From the NCBI RefSeq assembly GCF_008704715.1, contig NZ_CP023689.1, forward strand, positions 7,874,001 through 7,938,000: a stretch of 64,000 nt of DNA. The letters run 5' to 3'. Position 1 is the first letter of the stretch, and the number at the start of each line of letters is the position of its first letter. The notes beneath the pieces were generated by a model that was not told the DNA's origin, did not search any database, and worked only from the letters and a program-made list of their open reading frames with translations. This stretch comes from Streptomyces chartreusis (GTDB lineage: Bacteria; Actinomycetota; Actinomycetes; Streptomycetales; Streptomycetaceae). Made by a program: the position numbers and the translations under genes. Below are positions 8,414-18,022 of the stretch, piece by piece.

Positions 8414-9994
8414 GTGAACATGCGCAACCAGTGGCCAGTCCTGCCCGTAGTGGCAGGGCTGGCCTCCGGCCTGTTGACCGGCTGTGGCACGGAGACGGGG
8501 GACGCCGGCGGCACCGGCACCTCGGTGGTCATGGGGATGTCGGACGACGTCCTGGCCACGGACCCCGCCTCGGGCTACGACCCCGGCTCCTGGCTGTTGT
8601 TCAACAACGTCTTCCAGTCGCTGCTCAGCTTCCCCAAGGGAGCCACGGAACCGCAGCCCGAGGCCGCCGAGGAGTGCGCCTTCTCCGACTCCAAGGCCAC
8701 GGTCTACGAGTGCACGCTCAAGGACGGCCTGAAGTTCAGCAACGGCGACGAGCTCACCTCGAAGGACGTCAAGTTCTCCTTCGACCGCCTGCTGAAGATC
8801 AATGACCCCGACGGCCCCGCGGTCATGTTCCCCACCCTGAGCAAGGTCGAGACGCCGGACGACAAGACGGTCGTCTTCCGGCTCAACTCCTCCGACGCCA
8901 CCTTCCCGAGCAAGATCGCCTCGGGTGCCGGCTCCATCGTCGACGAGGACCAGTACGACGCCGCCGGCCTGCGCAAGGACGGCCAGGCGGTCGGCTCCGG
9001 CCCGTACAAGCTCGACAAGTTCGACGACGACGAGGCCGTCTTCTCGGTCAACGAGAACTACAAGGGCACCGCCGAAGTGCAGAACTCCGGCGTGACGATG
9101 AAGTTCTTCCACGGCGACCAGGAAGCCCTGAAGAAGGCCATCAAGGAGAACGAGGTCGACATCGCCTACCGCGGTCTCACCGCCGGCGACATCACCGACG
9201 TCGAGAACTCCGGCGGCGACTCCGGCATAGAGGTCGTCGAGGGCGGCAGCGCCGAGGTCCAGCACCTGGTCTTCAACATGGACGACCCGGTCACCGGCAA
9301 GCTCGGCGTGCGCAAGGCCATCGCCTACCTGCTCGACCGCGACGCCCTCATCAGGGATGTCTACCAGGGCACGGCCACGCCGCTGTACTCGATCATCCCG
9401 GCCGGCATCGGCGGCCACAACACGGCCTTCTTCGACACCTACGGCGCCCGCCCCTCCCGCTCCAAGGCCGCCGCGGCGCTCCAGGACGAGGGCGTGAACG
9501 GCAAGGTCAAGCTGACCCTGTGGTCCACCCCGTCGCGCTACGGCCCCGCCACCGACGACGAGTTGAAGGCGATCGCCAAGCAGCTCAACGCCAGCGGCCT
9601 GTTCGACGCGGACGTGCAGTCCGTCGCGTTCGACCAGTACGAGAAGGACATCGCCGACGGCAAGTACGGCGTGTACGTGAAGGGCTGGATCCCGGACTAC
9701 CCGGACGCCGACAACTTCACCGCGCCCTTCTTCGGCAAGGGCAACGTGCTGAGCAACAACTACAGCAACAACGCGATCACCGGCACGCTCATCCCGCGCA
9801 CCGCGGCCGAGAGCGACCGCGCCGCGACAGAGGACGACTTCGGCCAGCTCCAGGACATAGTCGCCAAGGAGCTGCCCGTCCTGCCGGTCTGGCAGGCCAA
9901 GCAGTACGCCGTCGTCCGGGACAACGTCTACGGCCTGGAGTACTGCCTCGACGCGTCCACCGTGTTCCGCTTCTGGGAGCTGAGCAAGGGCTGA
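8414..9994 (+). CDS. Family 5 extracellular solute-binding lipoprotein, copy 2
   Basis: Paralogue of the preceding gene, 526 residues, with the same SBP_bac_5 layout. The lipoprotein signal ends LLTGC (Cys24). Conserved segments include LKDGLKFSNGDELTSKDVKF and a C-terminal DIVAKELPVLPVWQAKQYAV, nearly parallel to DIVANDVPVLPLWQGKQFVA in copy 1. Start GTG 8414 is chosen because AAGG lies about 9 bases upstream; the ATG two codons later would be too far from it. The two proteins have diverged in the middle, suggesting different ligands. Again no transporter genes are adjacent. Confidence 0.92.
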   Translation: MNMRNQWPVLPVVAGLASGLLTGCGTETGDAGGTGTSVVMGMSDDVLATDPASGYDPGSWLLFNNVFQSLLSFPKGATEPQPEAAEECAFSDSKATVYECTLKDGLKFSNGDELTSKDVKFSFDRLLKINDPDGPAVMFPTLSKVETPDDKTVVFRLNSSDATFPSKIASGAGSIVDEDQYDAAGLRKDGQAVGSGPYKLDKFDDDEAVFSVNENYKGTAEVQNSGVTMKFFHGDQEALKKAIKENEVDIAYRGLTAGDITDVENSGGDSGIEVVEGGSAEVQHLVFNMDDPVTGKLGVRKAIAYLLDRDALIRDVYQGTATPLYSIIPAGIGGHNTAFFDTYGARPSRSKAAAALQDEGVNGKVKLTLWSTPSRYGPATDDELKAIAKQLNASGLFDADVQSVAFDQYEKDIADGKYGVYVKGWIPDYPDADNFTAPFFGKGNVLSNNYSNNAITGTLIPRTAAESDRAATEDDFGQLQDIVAKELPVLPVWQAKQYAVVRDNVYGLEYCLDASTVFRFWELSKG

Positions 9995-10023
9995 CGGACG
10001 GCTGCACACGGCCCGAACGCACC

Positions 10024-10057
10024 GAGGGCGCCCCTTCCTTCCGGAAGGGGCGCCCTC
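10024..10057. terminator. Bidirectional terminator between copy 2 and the response regulator
   Basis: A perfect 15-base stem, GAGGGCGCCCCTTCC (10024-10038) with its complement at 10043-10057 and a 4-base loop, sits between convergent genes. The + strand side continues TCTTCGTCGT. Confidence 0.85.
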
Positions 10058-10076
10058 TTCGTCGTGACCCGGCCTC

Positions 10077-10748
10077 CTACTGCGCGCCGGGGCGCACCAG
10101 ACCGCTCTCGTACGCGTACACCGCGGCCTGCACCCGGTCCCGCAGACCCAGCTTGGTCAGCACATGACCCACATGGGTCTTCACGGTCGTCTCGCTGACG
10201 AACAGGTCGGCGGCGATCTCGGCGTTAGACAGCCCACGCGCCACCAGCTTGAGCACCTCGACCTCGCGCTCGGTCAGCGTGTGCAGGGTGTCCGGGACCG
10301 GCTCGTCGCCCGAGGGCAGATGCGTGGCGTACTTGTCGAGCAGCCGGCGCGTGATGCTCGGCGCGAGCATCGCCTCACCGGCGGCGACGACCCGGATCGC
10401 CTGCACCAGCTCGTTGGCCGGGGCGTCCTTCAGCAGGAATCCGCTGGCGCCCGCCTTCAGCGCCTCCACCACGTACTCGTCGAGATCGAAGGTCGTCAGC
10501 ACCAGAACCTTCGCCGGGCCGTCCCGCCCGGGCCCGGTGATCTGCCGCGTCGCCTCCACCCCGTCCATGCGGGGCATACGGATGTCCATCAGGACCACGT
10601 CGGGCTGCAGAGCCCGCACCTGGTCGAGGGCCTGGAGGCCGTCACCGGCCTCGCCCACGACCGCGATGTCCTGCTCGGCCTCCAGGATCATCCGGAAGCC
10701 GGTTCGCAGCAGGGGCTGGTCGTCGACCAGTAGGACGCGGATGGCCAC
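10077..10748 (-). CDS. NarL/FixJ-family response regulator
   Basis: Two-component DNA-binding regulator, 223 residues. The receiver domain (1-120) has acidic pocket D9-D10, phospho-acceptor D55 in MDIRMPRMDG, and Lys in GFLLKDAPA. The LuxR-type helix-turn-helix (about 155-215) reads LTEREVEVLKLVARGLSNAE. Start GTG 10748 has AAGGAG about 6 bases upstream; the open frame extends farther but without homology. It begins only 14 bases after the stop of the RecB-like nuclease gene on the same strand, so the two are probably cotranscribed. No histidine kinase gene is adjacent; its sensor is unknown. Confidence 0.93.
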   Translation of the reverse strand: MAIRVLLVDDQPLLRTGFRMILEAEQDIAVVGEAGDGLQALDQVRALQPDVVLMDIRMPRMDGVEATRQITGPGRDGPAKVLVLTTFDLDEYVVEALKAGASGFLLKDAPANELVQAIRVVAAGEAMLAPSITRRLLDKYATHLPSGDEPVPDTLHTLTEREVEVLKLVARGLSNAEIAADLFVSETTVKTHVGHVLTKLGLRDRVQAAVYAYESGLVRPGAQ

Positions 10749-10762
10749 GTGAGTCTCCTTCG

Positions 10763-11821
<1,059 letters not shown>

Positions 11822-12010
11822 GACCACAGACCTTACGGCCCACCACTGACAGTGACCCAGCCCGGCTGTTACGGGCGGTACGTCAGGGGAAACTCAGGGG
11901 GTGCCGGGGCGGAAGGCTTCAGGACGGCCGCATACCATCGACCCGAGACCCTTCCGCCCGGCAGGCGCGGAAGACGCTTGGGCGGAAGACGCTGAGAACG
12001 AGGGGACATC

Positions 12011-13591
12011 GTGGACGAGAGCGGCGGGAGCGGGCAGCCGCGGTCCGGCACCGACGAGTCGACCGAGCGCCGACCAGACCGTACGGCCCCGGCCACCGAC
12101 CCCACACGCCCCGACCCGACCCCGTCCGACACCGCGCACGCGGACCCCGAGCCCGAGAACGGCACGCAGGGCTCAGCGGGCACGGACGGCGCGGGCGACA
12201 CCGGGAGCAGGTCCGCCGACCGCCCGGAGGTGCGGGACACCACCGCCCCCGAGGCCCCGCGATCGAGCTCCACTCCTTCCGAGCCCGGCACGGGAGAGGG
12301 CGCCGCCTCCGGCGCCCACGAGCCCCGGCGCCCGCACCCCGACGCCCCCACCCCGCACGACCACCAGGCCACCCCTCACCTCGACCGCACGCTCGCCCAC
12401 TCCGGCACCACCAAGGGGCGTCCGCCGCAGCGGCCGAAGGACCCCCGGGGCGGGCTGCTGATGGGGCGGCCGTTCGGCGTGCCCGTGTACGTCGCGCCCA
12501 GCTGGTTCCTCGTCGCCGCCCTGATCACCTGGGTGTTCGGCGGGCAGCTCGACCGCGTACTGCCCGAGCTCGGCGCCGCCCGCTATCTCGTCTCGCTCTT
12601 CTTCGCGGTCGCCTTCTACGCGTCCGTCCTCGTCCACGAACTCGCCCACACGGTCGCCGCCCTGCGCTTCAAGCTCCCGGTCCGGCGCATCCAGCTCCAG
12701 TTCTTCGGCGGCGTCTCCGAGATCGAGAAGGAAGCCGAGACCCCCGGCCGGGAGTTCGTGCTCGCCTTCGTCGGCCCCCTGCTCTCCCTGGTCCTCAGCG
12801 GCGTCTTCTACGGCGCCATGCAGTTCGTCGAACCCGGCACCGTCCCCGGCGTCCTGCTCGCCGGCCTGATGATCTCCAACCTCATCGTCGCCGCCTTCAA
12901 CCTGCTGCCCGGCCTGCCCCTCGACGGCGGCCGCATGCTCCGCGCGGTCGTCTGGAAGATCACCGGCAGGCCGATGAGCGGCACCGTCGCCGCCGCCTGG
13001 ATCGGCCGGGCCCTCGCCGTCTCCGTCCTGGTCGGCCTCCCGTGGCTCACCCAGTCCGGCGCCCTCGGCTCCGACGCCGTCGACAACGTCGGCATGGACA
13101 CCGTCATGGACGCCCTGCTCGCCGCCATCCTCGCGGCGATCATCTGGACCGGCGCCGGCAACAGCCTGCGCATGGCCAGGCTGCGCGAGCACCTCCCCGA
13201 GCTGCGCGCCCGCAACCTGACCCGCCGCGCCGTCCCCGTCGAGACCGACACCCCCCTGTCGGAGGCCCTGCGCCGTGCCAACGCTGCCGGCGCCCGCGCC
13301 CTGGTCGTCGTCGACGCCGACGGCAACCCCCTCTCCCTCGTCCGCGAGGCCGCCATCGTCGGCGTACCGGAACACCGCCGCCCCTGGGTCCCCGTCAGCG
13401 GCGTCGCCCACGACCTGACCGACGGCATGCGCGTCTCCGCCGAACTCTCCGGCGAGGAACTCCTCGACGCCCTGCGGGCCGCCCCCGCCACCGAGTACCT
13501 GGTCGTCGAGGAGACCGGCGAGATCTACGGCGTGCTGTCGGCGGCCGACGTCGAGCGCGCCTTCGTGAAGGCGATGGCCCGCCCGAACTGA
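12011..13591 (+). CDS. Site-2 protease family membrane metalloprotease with CBS domains
   Basis: Intramembrane zinc protease of family M50, Rip3/SpoIVFB-like, 526 residues. An unusually long, charged and Pro-rich N-terminal tail of about 145 residues is probably disordered. Membrane helices follow, with the zinc motif HELAH (H209, E210, H213) and the second metal motif in LLPGLPLDGG (D305). The C-terminal part (about 385-520) has a CBS domain pair that may sense nucleotides. Start is GTG 12011 with GAGGGG just upstream. Substrates, typically anti-sigma factors or membrane proteins, are not identifiable from context. It is divergent from the nuclease gene. Confidence 0.9.
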   Translation: MDESGGSGQPRSGTDESTERRPDRTAPATDPTRPDPTPSDTAHADPEPENGTQGSAGTDGAGDTGSRSADRPEVRDTTAPEAPRSSSTPSEPGTGEGAASGAHEPRRPHPDAPTPHDHQATPHLDRTLAHSGTTKGRPPQRPKDPRGGLLMGRPFGVPVYVAPSWFLVAALITWVFGGQLDRVLPELGAARYLVSLFFAVAFYASVLVHELAHTVAALRFKLPVRRIQLQFFGGVSEIEKEAETPGREFVLAFVGPLLSLVLSGVFYGAMQFVEPGTVPGVLLAGLMISNLIVAAFNLLPGLPLDGGRMLRAVVWKITGRPMSGTVAAAWIGRALAVSVLVGLPWLTQSGALGSDAVDNVGMDTVMDALLAAILAAIIWTGAGNSLRMARLREHLPELRARNLTRRAVPVETDTPLSEALRRANAAGARALVVVDADGNPLSLVREAAIVGVPEHRRPWVPVSGVAHDLTDGMRVSAELSGEELLDALRAAPATEYLVVEETGEIYGVLSAADVERAFVKAMARPN

Positions 13592-13646
13592 CGCAGCCCG
13601 CTCCCGGGGCCGCTCACCCGTGGTCGGCGGCCCCCGGAAACGCCGG

Positions 13647-13652
13647 TAGGCT
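13647..13652 (+). promoter_or_regulatory. -10 element of a predicted leaderless trmI transcript
   Basis: TAGGCT ends 6 bases before the ATG at 13659, and no ribosome site is visible. Transcription would start at or next to the A of the start codon. Confidence 0.5.
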
Positions 13653-13658
13653 GTTCAC

Positions 13659-14561
13659 ATGTCCGAACCGACCGGTGCCGCCCGCCGTCGCGGGCCCTTC
13701 AAGGTCGGGGACCAGGTTCAGCTGACCGACCCCAAGGGCCGCCACTACACGTTCACGCTCGAAGCCGGGAAGAACTTCCACACCCACAAGGGTTCCTTCC
13801 CGCACGACGAACTGATCGGTGCTCCCGAGGGCAGCGTTGTCCGCACCACCGGGAACGTCGCCTACCTCGCGCTGCGCCCCCTGCTCCCCGACTACGTCCT
13901 GTCCATGCCCCGCGGGGCAGCCGTCGTCTATCCCAAGGACGCGGGACAGATCCTCGCCTTCGCCGACATCTTCCCCGGCGCCCGCGTCGTTGAGGCCGGC
14001 GTCGGCTCCGGCTCGCTCAGCAGCTTCCTGCTGCGCGCCATCGGCGACCAGGGCATGCTGCACTCCTACGAGCGCCGCGAGGACTTCGCCGACATCGCCC
14101 GGCAGAACGTCGAGCGCTACTTCGGCGGCCCCCACCCCGCCTGGCAGCTCACCGTCGGCGACCTCCAGGACAACCTGTCCGACACCGAGGTCGACCGCGT
14201 CATCCTCGACATGCTCGCCCCCTGGGAGTGCCTGGAGGCCGTCTCCAAGGCGCTCGTCCCCGGCGGCATCGTCTGCTGCTACGTCGCGACCACCACCCAG
14301 CTCGCCCGGACCGTCGAGTCCATCCGCGAGATCGGCTGCTTCAACGAGCCGACCGCCTGGGAGTCGATGATCCGCAACTGGCACATCGAGGGCCTGGCCG
14401 TCCGCCCCGACCACCGGATGATCGGACACACCGGCTTCCTCCTCACCGCCCGCCGACTCGCCGACGGTGTGGAGCCGCCCATGCGCCGCCGACGCCCCGC
14501 CAAGGGCGCCTACGGCGAGGACTACGAAGGCCCCAACGCCGACGGTGGCACCGGCCGCTGA
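13659..14561 (+). CDS. trmI: tRNA (adenine-58-N1)-methyltransferase
   Basis: Methylates adenine 58 in the T loop of tRNA using S-adenosylmethionine; in other bacteria it acts as a tetramer. The 300-residue product has the TrmI N-terminal beta domain (about 15-90), with FHTHKGSFPHDELIG. The Rossmann domain has SAM motif I VVEAGVGSGSLSSFLLRAIG and motif IV ILDMLAPWECLE. The C-terminus is a short charged tail. In actinobacteria this gene commonly lies near the proteasome block, as here. The start lacks a Shine-Dalgarno sequence but has a -10 hexamer placed for leaderless translation. A strong terminator follows. Confidence 0.93.
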   Translation: MSEPTGAARRRGPFKVGDQVQLTDPKGRHYTFTLEAGKNFHTHKGSFPHDELIGAPEGSVVRTTGNVAYLALRPLLPDYVLSMPRGAAVVYPKDAGQILAFADIFPGARVVEAGVGSGSLSSFLLRAIGDQGMLHSYERREDFADIARQNVERYFGGPHPAWQLTVGDLQDNLSDTEVDRVILDMLAPWECLEAVSKALVPGGIVCCYVATTTQLARTVESIREIGCFNEPTAWESMIRNWHIEGLAVRPDHRMIGHTGFLLTARRLADGVEPPMRRRRPAKGAYGEDYEGPNADGGTGR

Positions 14562-14592
14562 GCCGGCCCCGTACCGCATCCAACGCACCGGC

Positions 14593-14636
14593 GCTGCGGT
14601 CGAGTTCCCAGGTCACCCCGGGAACTCGACCACAGC
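14593..14636 (+). terminator. Rho-independent terminator after trmI
   Basis: GCTG-C-GGTCGAGTTCCC pairs with GGGAACTCGACC-A-CAGC over 16 base pairs with one mismatch, followed by GCCTTTCTGTT. Confidence 0.85.
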
Positions 14637-14822
14637 GCCTTTCTGTTGACGTGCCCCCGGAAACCGACCGCCTGCCGAGCGCCGCGCGCCCCGCCCGCAC
14701 CTCCGGCCACCCGACATCCGGCACCGGAACTCCACACCCCCGCCGTTCCGTGACACTGTGACGTGTGGCACGATGCGTGCCACCCACCCCCACCGGCACA
14801 GCCCTCACAGGAGACGCTCCTA

Positions 14823-15401
14823 GTGCAGCAATCCGCCGTCCCGGAACTGGCACACACCCACACCCGGCCCATCCACTGGCTCGCCACCGCCACAGCGGTC
14901 GCCGGTGTCGTGGCGTTCTCCTCGGTCCTCCAGCCCGGTGCGGCGACAGCGGCCCAGGCAGCCGGTCCGGAGACGAAGCACGCCGCCGCGGCGGTCACAC
15001 CGCCCGACCCCGCGCGCATCGACTTCCCGCTCGAATGCGGCCCCGTCAAGGCGGTCGTGGTGAAGAAGGCCAGCGGAGACCTCGACGGCGACGGCAGCCC
15101 CGAGACCGTGGCCGTGGTGCACTGCGACTCCCCGATGGGCACCCCGCCCGACGGCGTCTACGTCCTCACGAACGCCAAGGAGACAGCCGCTCCCCGCGTC
15201 GTCGCGACCCTCGTCGACACGAAGGACAGCATCACCGTCAGTGACATCGCCGTCCGTGACGGAGCGGTCGAGGCCGAGCTGCTCGGCTACTCCTCGACCG
15301 ACGTACCGCGTTGCTGCCCGGACGTGAAGAAGAGCGCGAAATGGCAGTGGCAGAACGGCTCGTTCGTGCGCTCGACACCCGCTGGTGCCCACAGCGTCTG
15401 A
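14823..15401 (+). CDS. Small secreted protein, function unknown
   Basis: Not assigned to a family. Product of 192 residues with a Sec-type signal: a polar N-terminus, a hydrophobic stretch at about 19-35 (WLATATAVAGVVAF), and an Ala-rich cleavage zone (ATAAQAA). The mature part contains SGDLDGDGSPETVAVVHC, a short Asp-rich pattern like calcium-binding FG-GAP repeats, and four Cys (one in LECGP, one in VVHCD, adjacent CC in VPRCCPD) that could form disulfides. Start GTG 14823 follows AGGAG about 9 bases upstream. It is convergent with the ferredoxin gene, with only 58 bases between them. Confidence 0.75.
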   Translation: MQQSAVPELAHTHTRPIHWLATATAVAGVVAFSSVLQPGAATAAQAAGPETKHAAAAVTPPDPARIDFPLECGPVKAVVVKKASGDLDGDGSPETVAVVHCDSPMGTPPDGVYVLTNAKETAAPRVVATLVDTKDSITVSDIAVRDGAVEAELLGYSSTDVPRCCPDVKKSAKWQWQNGSFVRSTPAGAHSV

Positions 15402-15459
15402 CCCTCGCCACAGAGAGTTGTGAGAAATCAGACAGTCGTAACACCCCGTGCGCGAAAGG

Positions 15460-15765
15460 TCACTCGGCGTCCGGGCCGAACACCTCGACCTTGTCCGAAA
15501 CGCGACGCACATGGATGCAGTCGCCCGGGCACTCCTTCGCCGAGTCCACGACATCCGTGAGAAGCGGCAGGGGTACGGGCGTTGTGGCCCCCTTGGCCTG
15601 CAAGAGCTCGTCCTCGGAGCTCTTCACATAGGCCAGACCGTCGATGTCCAGCTCGAACACCTCGGGCGCATACTGGGCACAGATGCCGTCGCCGGTACAG
15701 AGATCCTGATCGATCCAGACCTCCAGCGCCTCACCCTCGACCCCGGCCGTCCGCTCCACGCTCAT
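15460..15765 (-). CDS. Ferredoxin (CxxDxxC type)
   Basis: Small electron carrier of 101 residues. Cluster ligands appear as C23-TGD-GI-C29, with Asp26 in the place usually held by a third Cys, plus C79-P and C83 (ECPGDC). This fits a 3Fe-4S or Asp-ligated 4Fe-4S cluster as in ferredoxins that serve P450s. The segment between the two Cys groups is longer than in typical P450 ferredoxins. The ATG at 15765 is only 2 bases from AGGAG; the GTG two codons later (15759) has better spacing and may be the true start. It is divergent from the proteasome ATPase gene. Its redox partner is unknown. Confidence 0.88.
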   Translation of the reverse strand: MSVERTAGVEGEALEVWIDQDLCTGDGICAQYAPEVFELDIDGLAYVKSSEDELLQAKGATTPVPLPLLTDVVDSAKECPGDCIHVRRVSDKVEVFGPDAE

Positions 15766-16010
15766 CTCTCCTACCGCTTGCTGCGCCGAGCCGAACGGGA
15801 ATCCGGCCAGCTCTGACGGGTGTTGAACGCTTCGACCCTACCTTCGACTGGGTTCCAATCATGTCCGGTGGGTATTCCCCTGGCGTGAGGGAGAGCGCAA
15901 GGGTGAAGATCGGACACACCCCGACCGTCTTTGTGATCTAGGGGTTTCAATCGACACCCACCCAGGTAGGGTCTGGAAGCGTCCAGCTCCCCTTGGAGGA
16001 GGTGAGGACC

Positions 16011-17777
16011 GTGGCAGCCCACGACGACGACATGAACCGCGGCATCCGCCCGGGACGAGGGTCCGACGACCCGGCCGGGCAGATTGCCTACCTTGAGCAG
16101 GAGATCGCCGTCCTGCGACGCAAGCTCGCCGACTCTCCGCGACACACGAGGATTCTCGAAGAGCGGATCGTCGAGTTGCAGACGAACCTGGCCGGCGTGT
16201 CCGCCCAGAACGAGCGACTGGCGAACACGCTCCGTGAGGCCCGAGACCAGATCGTGGCCCTCAAGGAAGAGGTCGACCGGCTCGCACAGCCGCCGGCCGG
16301 CTTCGGTGTCTTCCTGCAAGCCAATGAGGACGGCACCGCGGACATCTTCACCGGAGGACGCAAACTCCGCGTGAATGTCAGCCCGAGCGTCGAACTCGAC
16401 GACCTCCGGCGCGGCCAGGAACTGATGCTCAACGAAGCCCTCAACGTGGTCGAGGCCATGGAATTCGAGAGCGTCGGGGACATCGTCACCCTCAAGGAGA
16501 TCCTCGAGGACGGCGAACGCGCCCTGGTGCTCGGGCACACCGACGAGGAACGGGTGGTACGGCTCGCCGAGCCGCTGCGCGGCGTGAACATCCGCCCCGG
16601 CGACGCCCTGCTGCTCGAACCCCGCTCCGGCTATGTATACGAGATCGTTCCGAAGAGCGAGGTCGAGGAACTCGTCCTCGAAGAGGTTCCCGACATCGGC
16701 TACGAGCAGATCGGTGGCCTGGGCGGCCAGATCGAGGCCATCCGCGACGCCGTCGAGTTGCCGTACCTCTACCCGGACCTGTTCAAGGAGCACGAACTGC
16801 GCCCGCCCAAGGGCGTCCTGCTCTACGGGCCGCCCGGATGCGGAAAGACGCTCATCGCCAAGGCCGTCGCCAACTCGCTGGCGAAGAAGGTCGCCGAAGT
16901 CACCGGCGTGGCCGCGGGCAAGAGCTTCTTCCTCAACATCAAGGGCCCGGAGCTTCTCAACAAGTACGTCGGCGAGACCGAGCGGCAGATCCGCCTCGTC
17001 TTCCAGCGTGCGCGTGAGAAGGCCTCCGAGGGCACGCCCGTCATCGTCTTCTTCGACGAGATGGAGTCCCTGTTCCGCACCCGTGGCTCCGGTGTCAGCT
17101 CGGACGTGGAGAACACCATCGTCCCGCAGCTGCTCGCCGAGATCGACGGTGTGGAGGGCCTGCAGAACGTGGTCGTGATCGGTGCCTCCAACCGCGAGGA
17201 CATGATCGACCCGGCCATCCTGCGCCCCGGCCGCCTGGACGTGAAGATCAAGATCGAGCGTCCCGACGCCGAGGCCGCCAAGGACATCTTCGGCAAGTAC
17301 CTCACTCAGCGTCTCCCGCTCCACCCCGAGGACGTCGGCGAGCACAGCGGCGACAAGGCCATGACGGTCCAGAGCATGATCCAGACCGCCGTCGAGCAGA
17401 TGTACGCCGAATCCGAGGAGAACCGCTTCCTGGAAGTCACCTACGCCAATGGCGACAAGGAAGTCCTCTACTTCAAGGACTTCAATTCCGGTGCCATGAT
17501 CGAGAACATCGTGGGCCGCGCCAAGAAGATGGCGATCAAGGACTTCCTCGAGCACAAGCAGAAGGGCCTCCGCGTCTCCCACCTGCTCCAGGCTTGCGTG
17601 GACGAGTTCAAGGAGAACGAGGACCTGCCCAACACCACCAACCCGGACGACTGGGCCCGGATCTCCGGAAAGAAGGGCGAGCGGATCGTCTACATCCGCA
17701 CCCTGATCACCGGAAAGCAGGGCGCCGACACCGGACGCTCCATCGACACGGTGGCCAACACCGGACAGTACCTGTAA
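16011..17777 (+). CDS. arc: Proteasome-associated AAA+ ATPase (ARC/Mpa)
   Basis: Hexameric unfoldase that recognises pupylated proteins and feeds them to the 20S proteasome; 588 residues. An N-terminal coiled coil (about 25-85, AYLEQEIAVLRRKL onward) binds Pup. Two OB folds (about 90-230) follow. The AAA module has Walker A GPPGCGKT (273-280), Walker B VIVFFDEMES and the sensor region IGASNREDMIDPAILRPGRL. The C-terminal QYL is the tail that opens the proteasome gate. Start GTG 16011 lies after GGAGGAGGTGAGG. It heads the Pup-proteasome block and has its own terminator. Confidence 0.97.
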   Translation: MAAHDDDMNRGIRPGRGSDDPAGQIAYLEQEIAVLRRKLADSPRHTRILEERIVELQTNLAGVSAQNERLANTLREARDQIVALKEEVDRLAQPPAGFGVFLQANEDGTADIFTGGRKLRVNVSPSVELDDLRRGQELMLNEALNVVEAMEFESVGDIVTLKEILEDGERALVLGHTDEERVVRLAEPLRGVNIRPGDALLLEPRSGYVYEIVPKSEVEELVLEEVPDIGYEQIGGLGGQIEAIRDAVELPYLYPDLFKEHELRPPKGVLLYGPPGCGKTLIAKAVANSLAKKVAEVTGVAAGKSFFLNIKGPELLNKYVGETERQIRLVFQRAREKASEGTPVIVFFDEMESLFRTRGSGVSSDVENTIVPQLLAEIDGVEGLQNVVVIGASNREDMIDPAILRPGRLDVKIKIERPDAEAAKDIFGKYLTQRLPLHPEDVGEHSGDKAMTVQSMIQTAVEQMYAESEENRFLEVTYANGDKEVLYFKDFNSGAMIENIVGRAKKMAIKDFLEHKQKGLRVSHLLQACVDEFKENEDLPNTTNPDDWARISGKKGERIVYIRTLITGKQGADTGRSIDTVANTGQYL

Positions 17778-17787
17778 AGACCAGGGC

Positions 17788-17830
17788 GGCTGCGGGTGCC
17801 CTCATCGGGTACCCGCAGCCCACTGTTTTT
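17788..17830 (+). terminator. Rho-independent terminator after arc
   Basis: A 14-base stem (17788-17801 with 17807-17820, one G-T pair) and a 5-base loop, followed by CACTGTTTTT. Confidence 0.88.
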
Positions 17831-18022
17831 CCGGCCACAACCGGAACACAAGGCGTGCAAGGCAATGACGCAAATGATCTCCCCACCAGGGCAAAGGCGC
17901 TCTAGGCTCTTCCGTACCGCCGAGTCGCGCAGTGCGGGGACGGGCACCGCACACGCAACCGAGCGCCAGCGGTACTTGTGCGGCGCCCACGACCGAGGGT
18001 GCCGCCGGGCAAGGAGGGCCGC

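Noticed and set aside
16633..17178. Ser/Arg-rich shadow frame inside arc
   Set aside because: It is read in the wrong frame of a clearly coding gene; its composition is typical of +1 shadows in high-G+C DNA.
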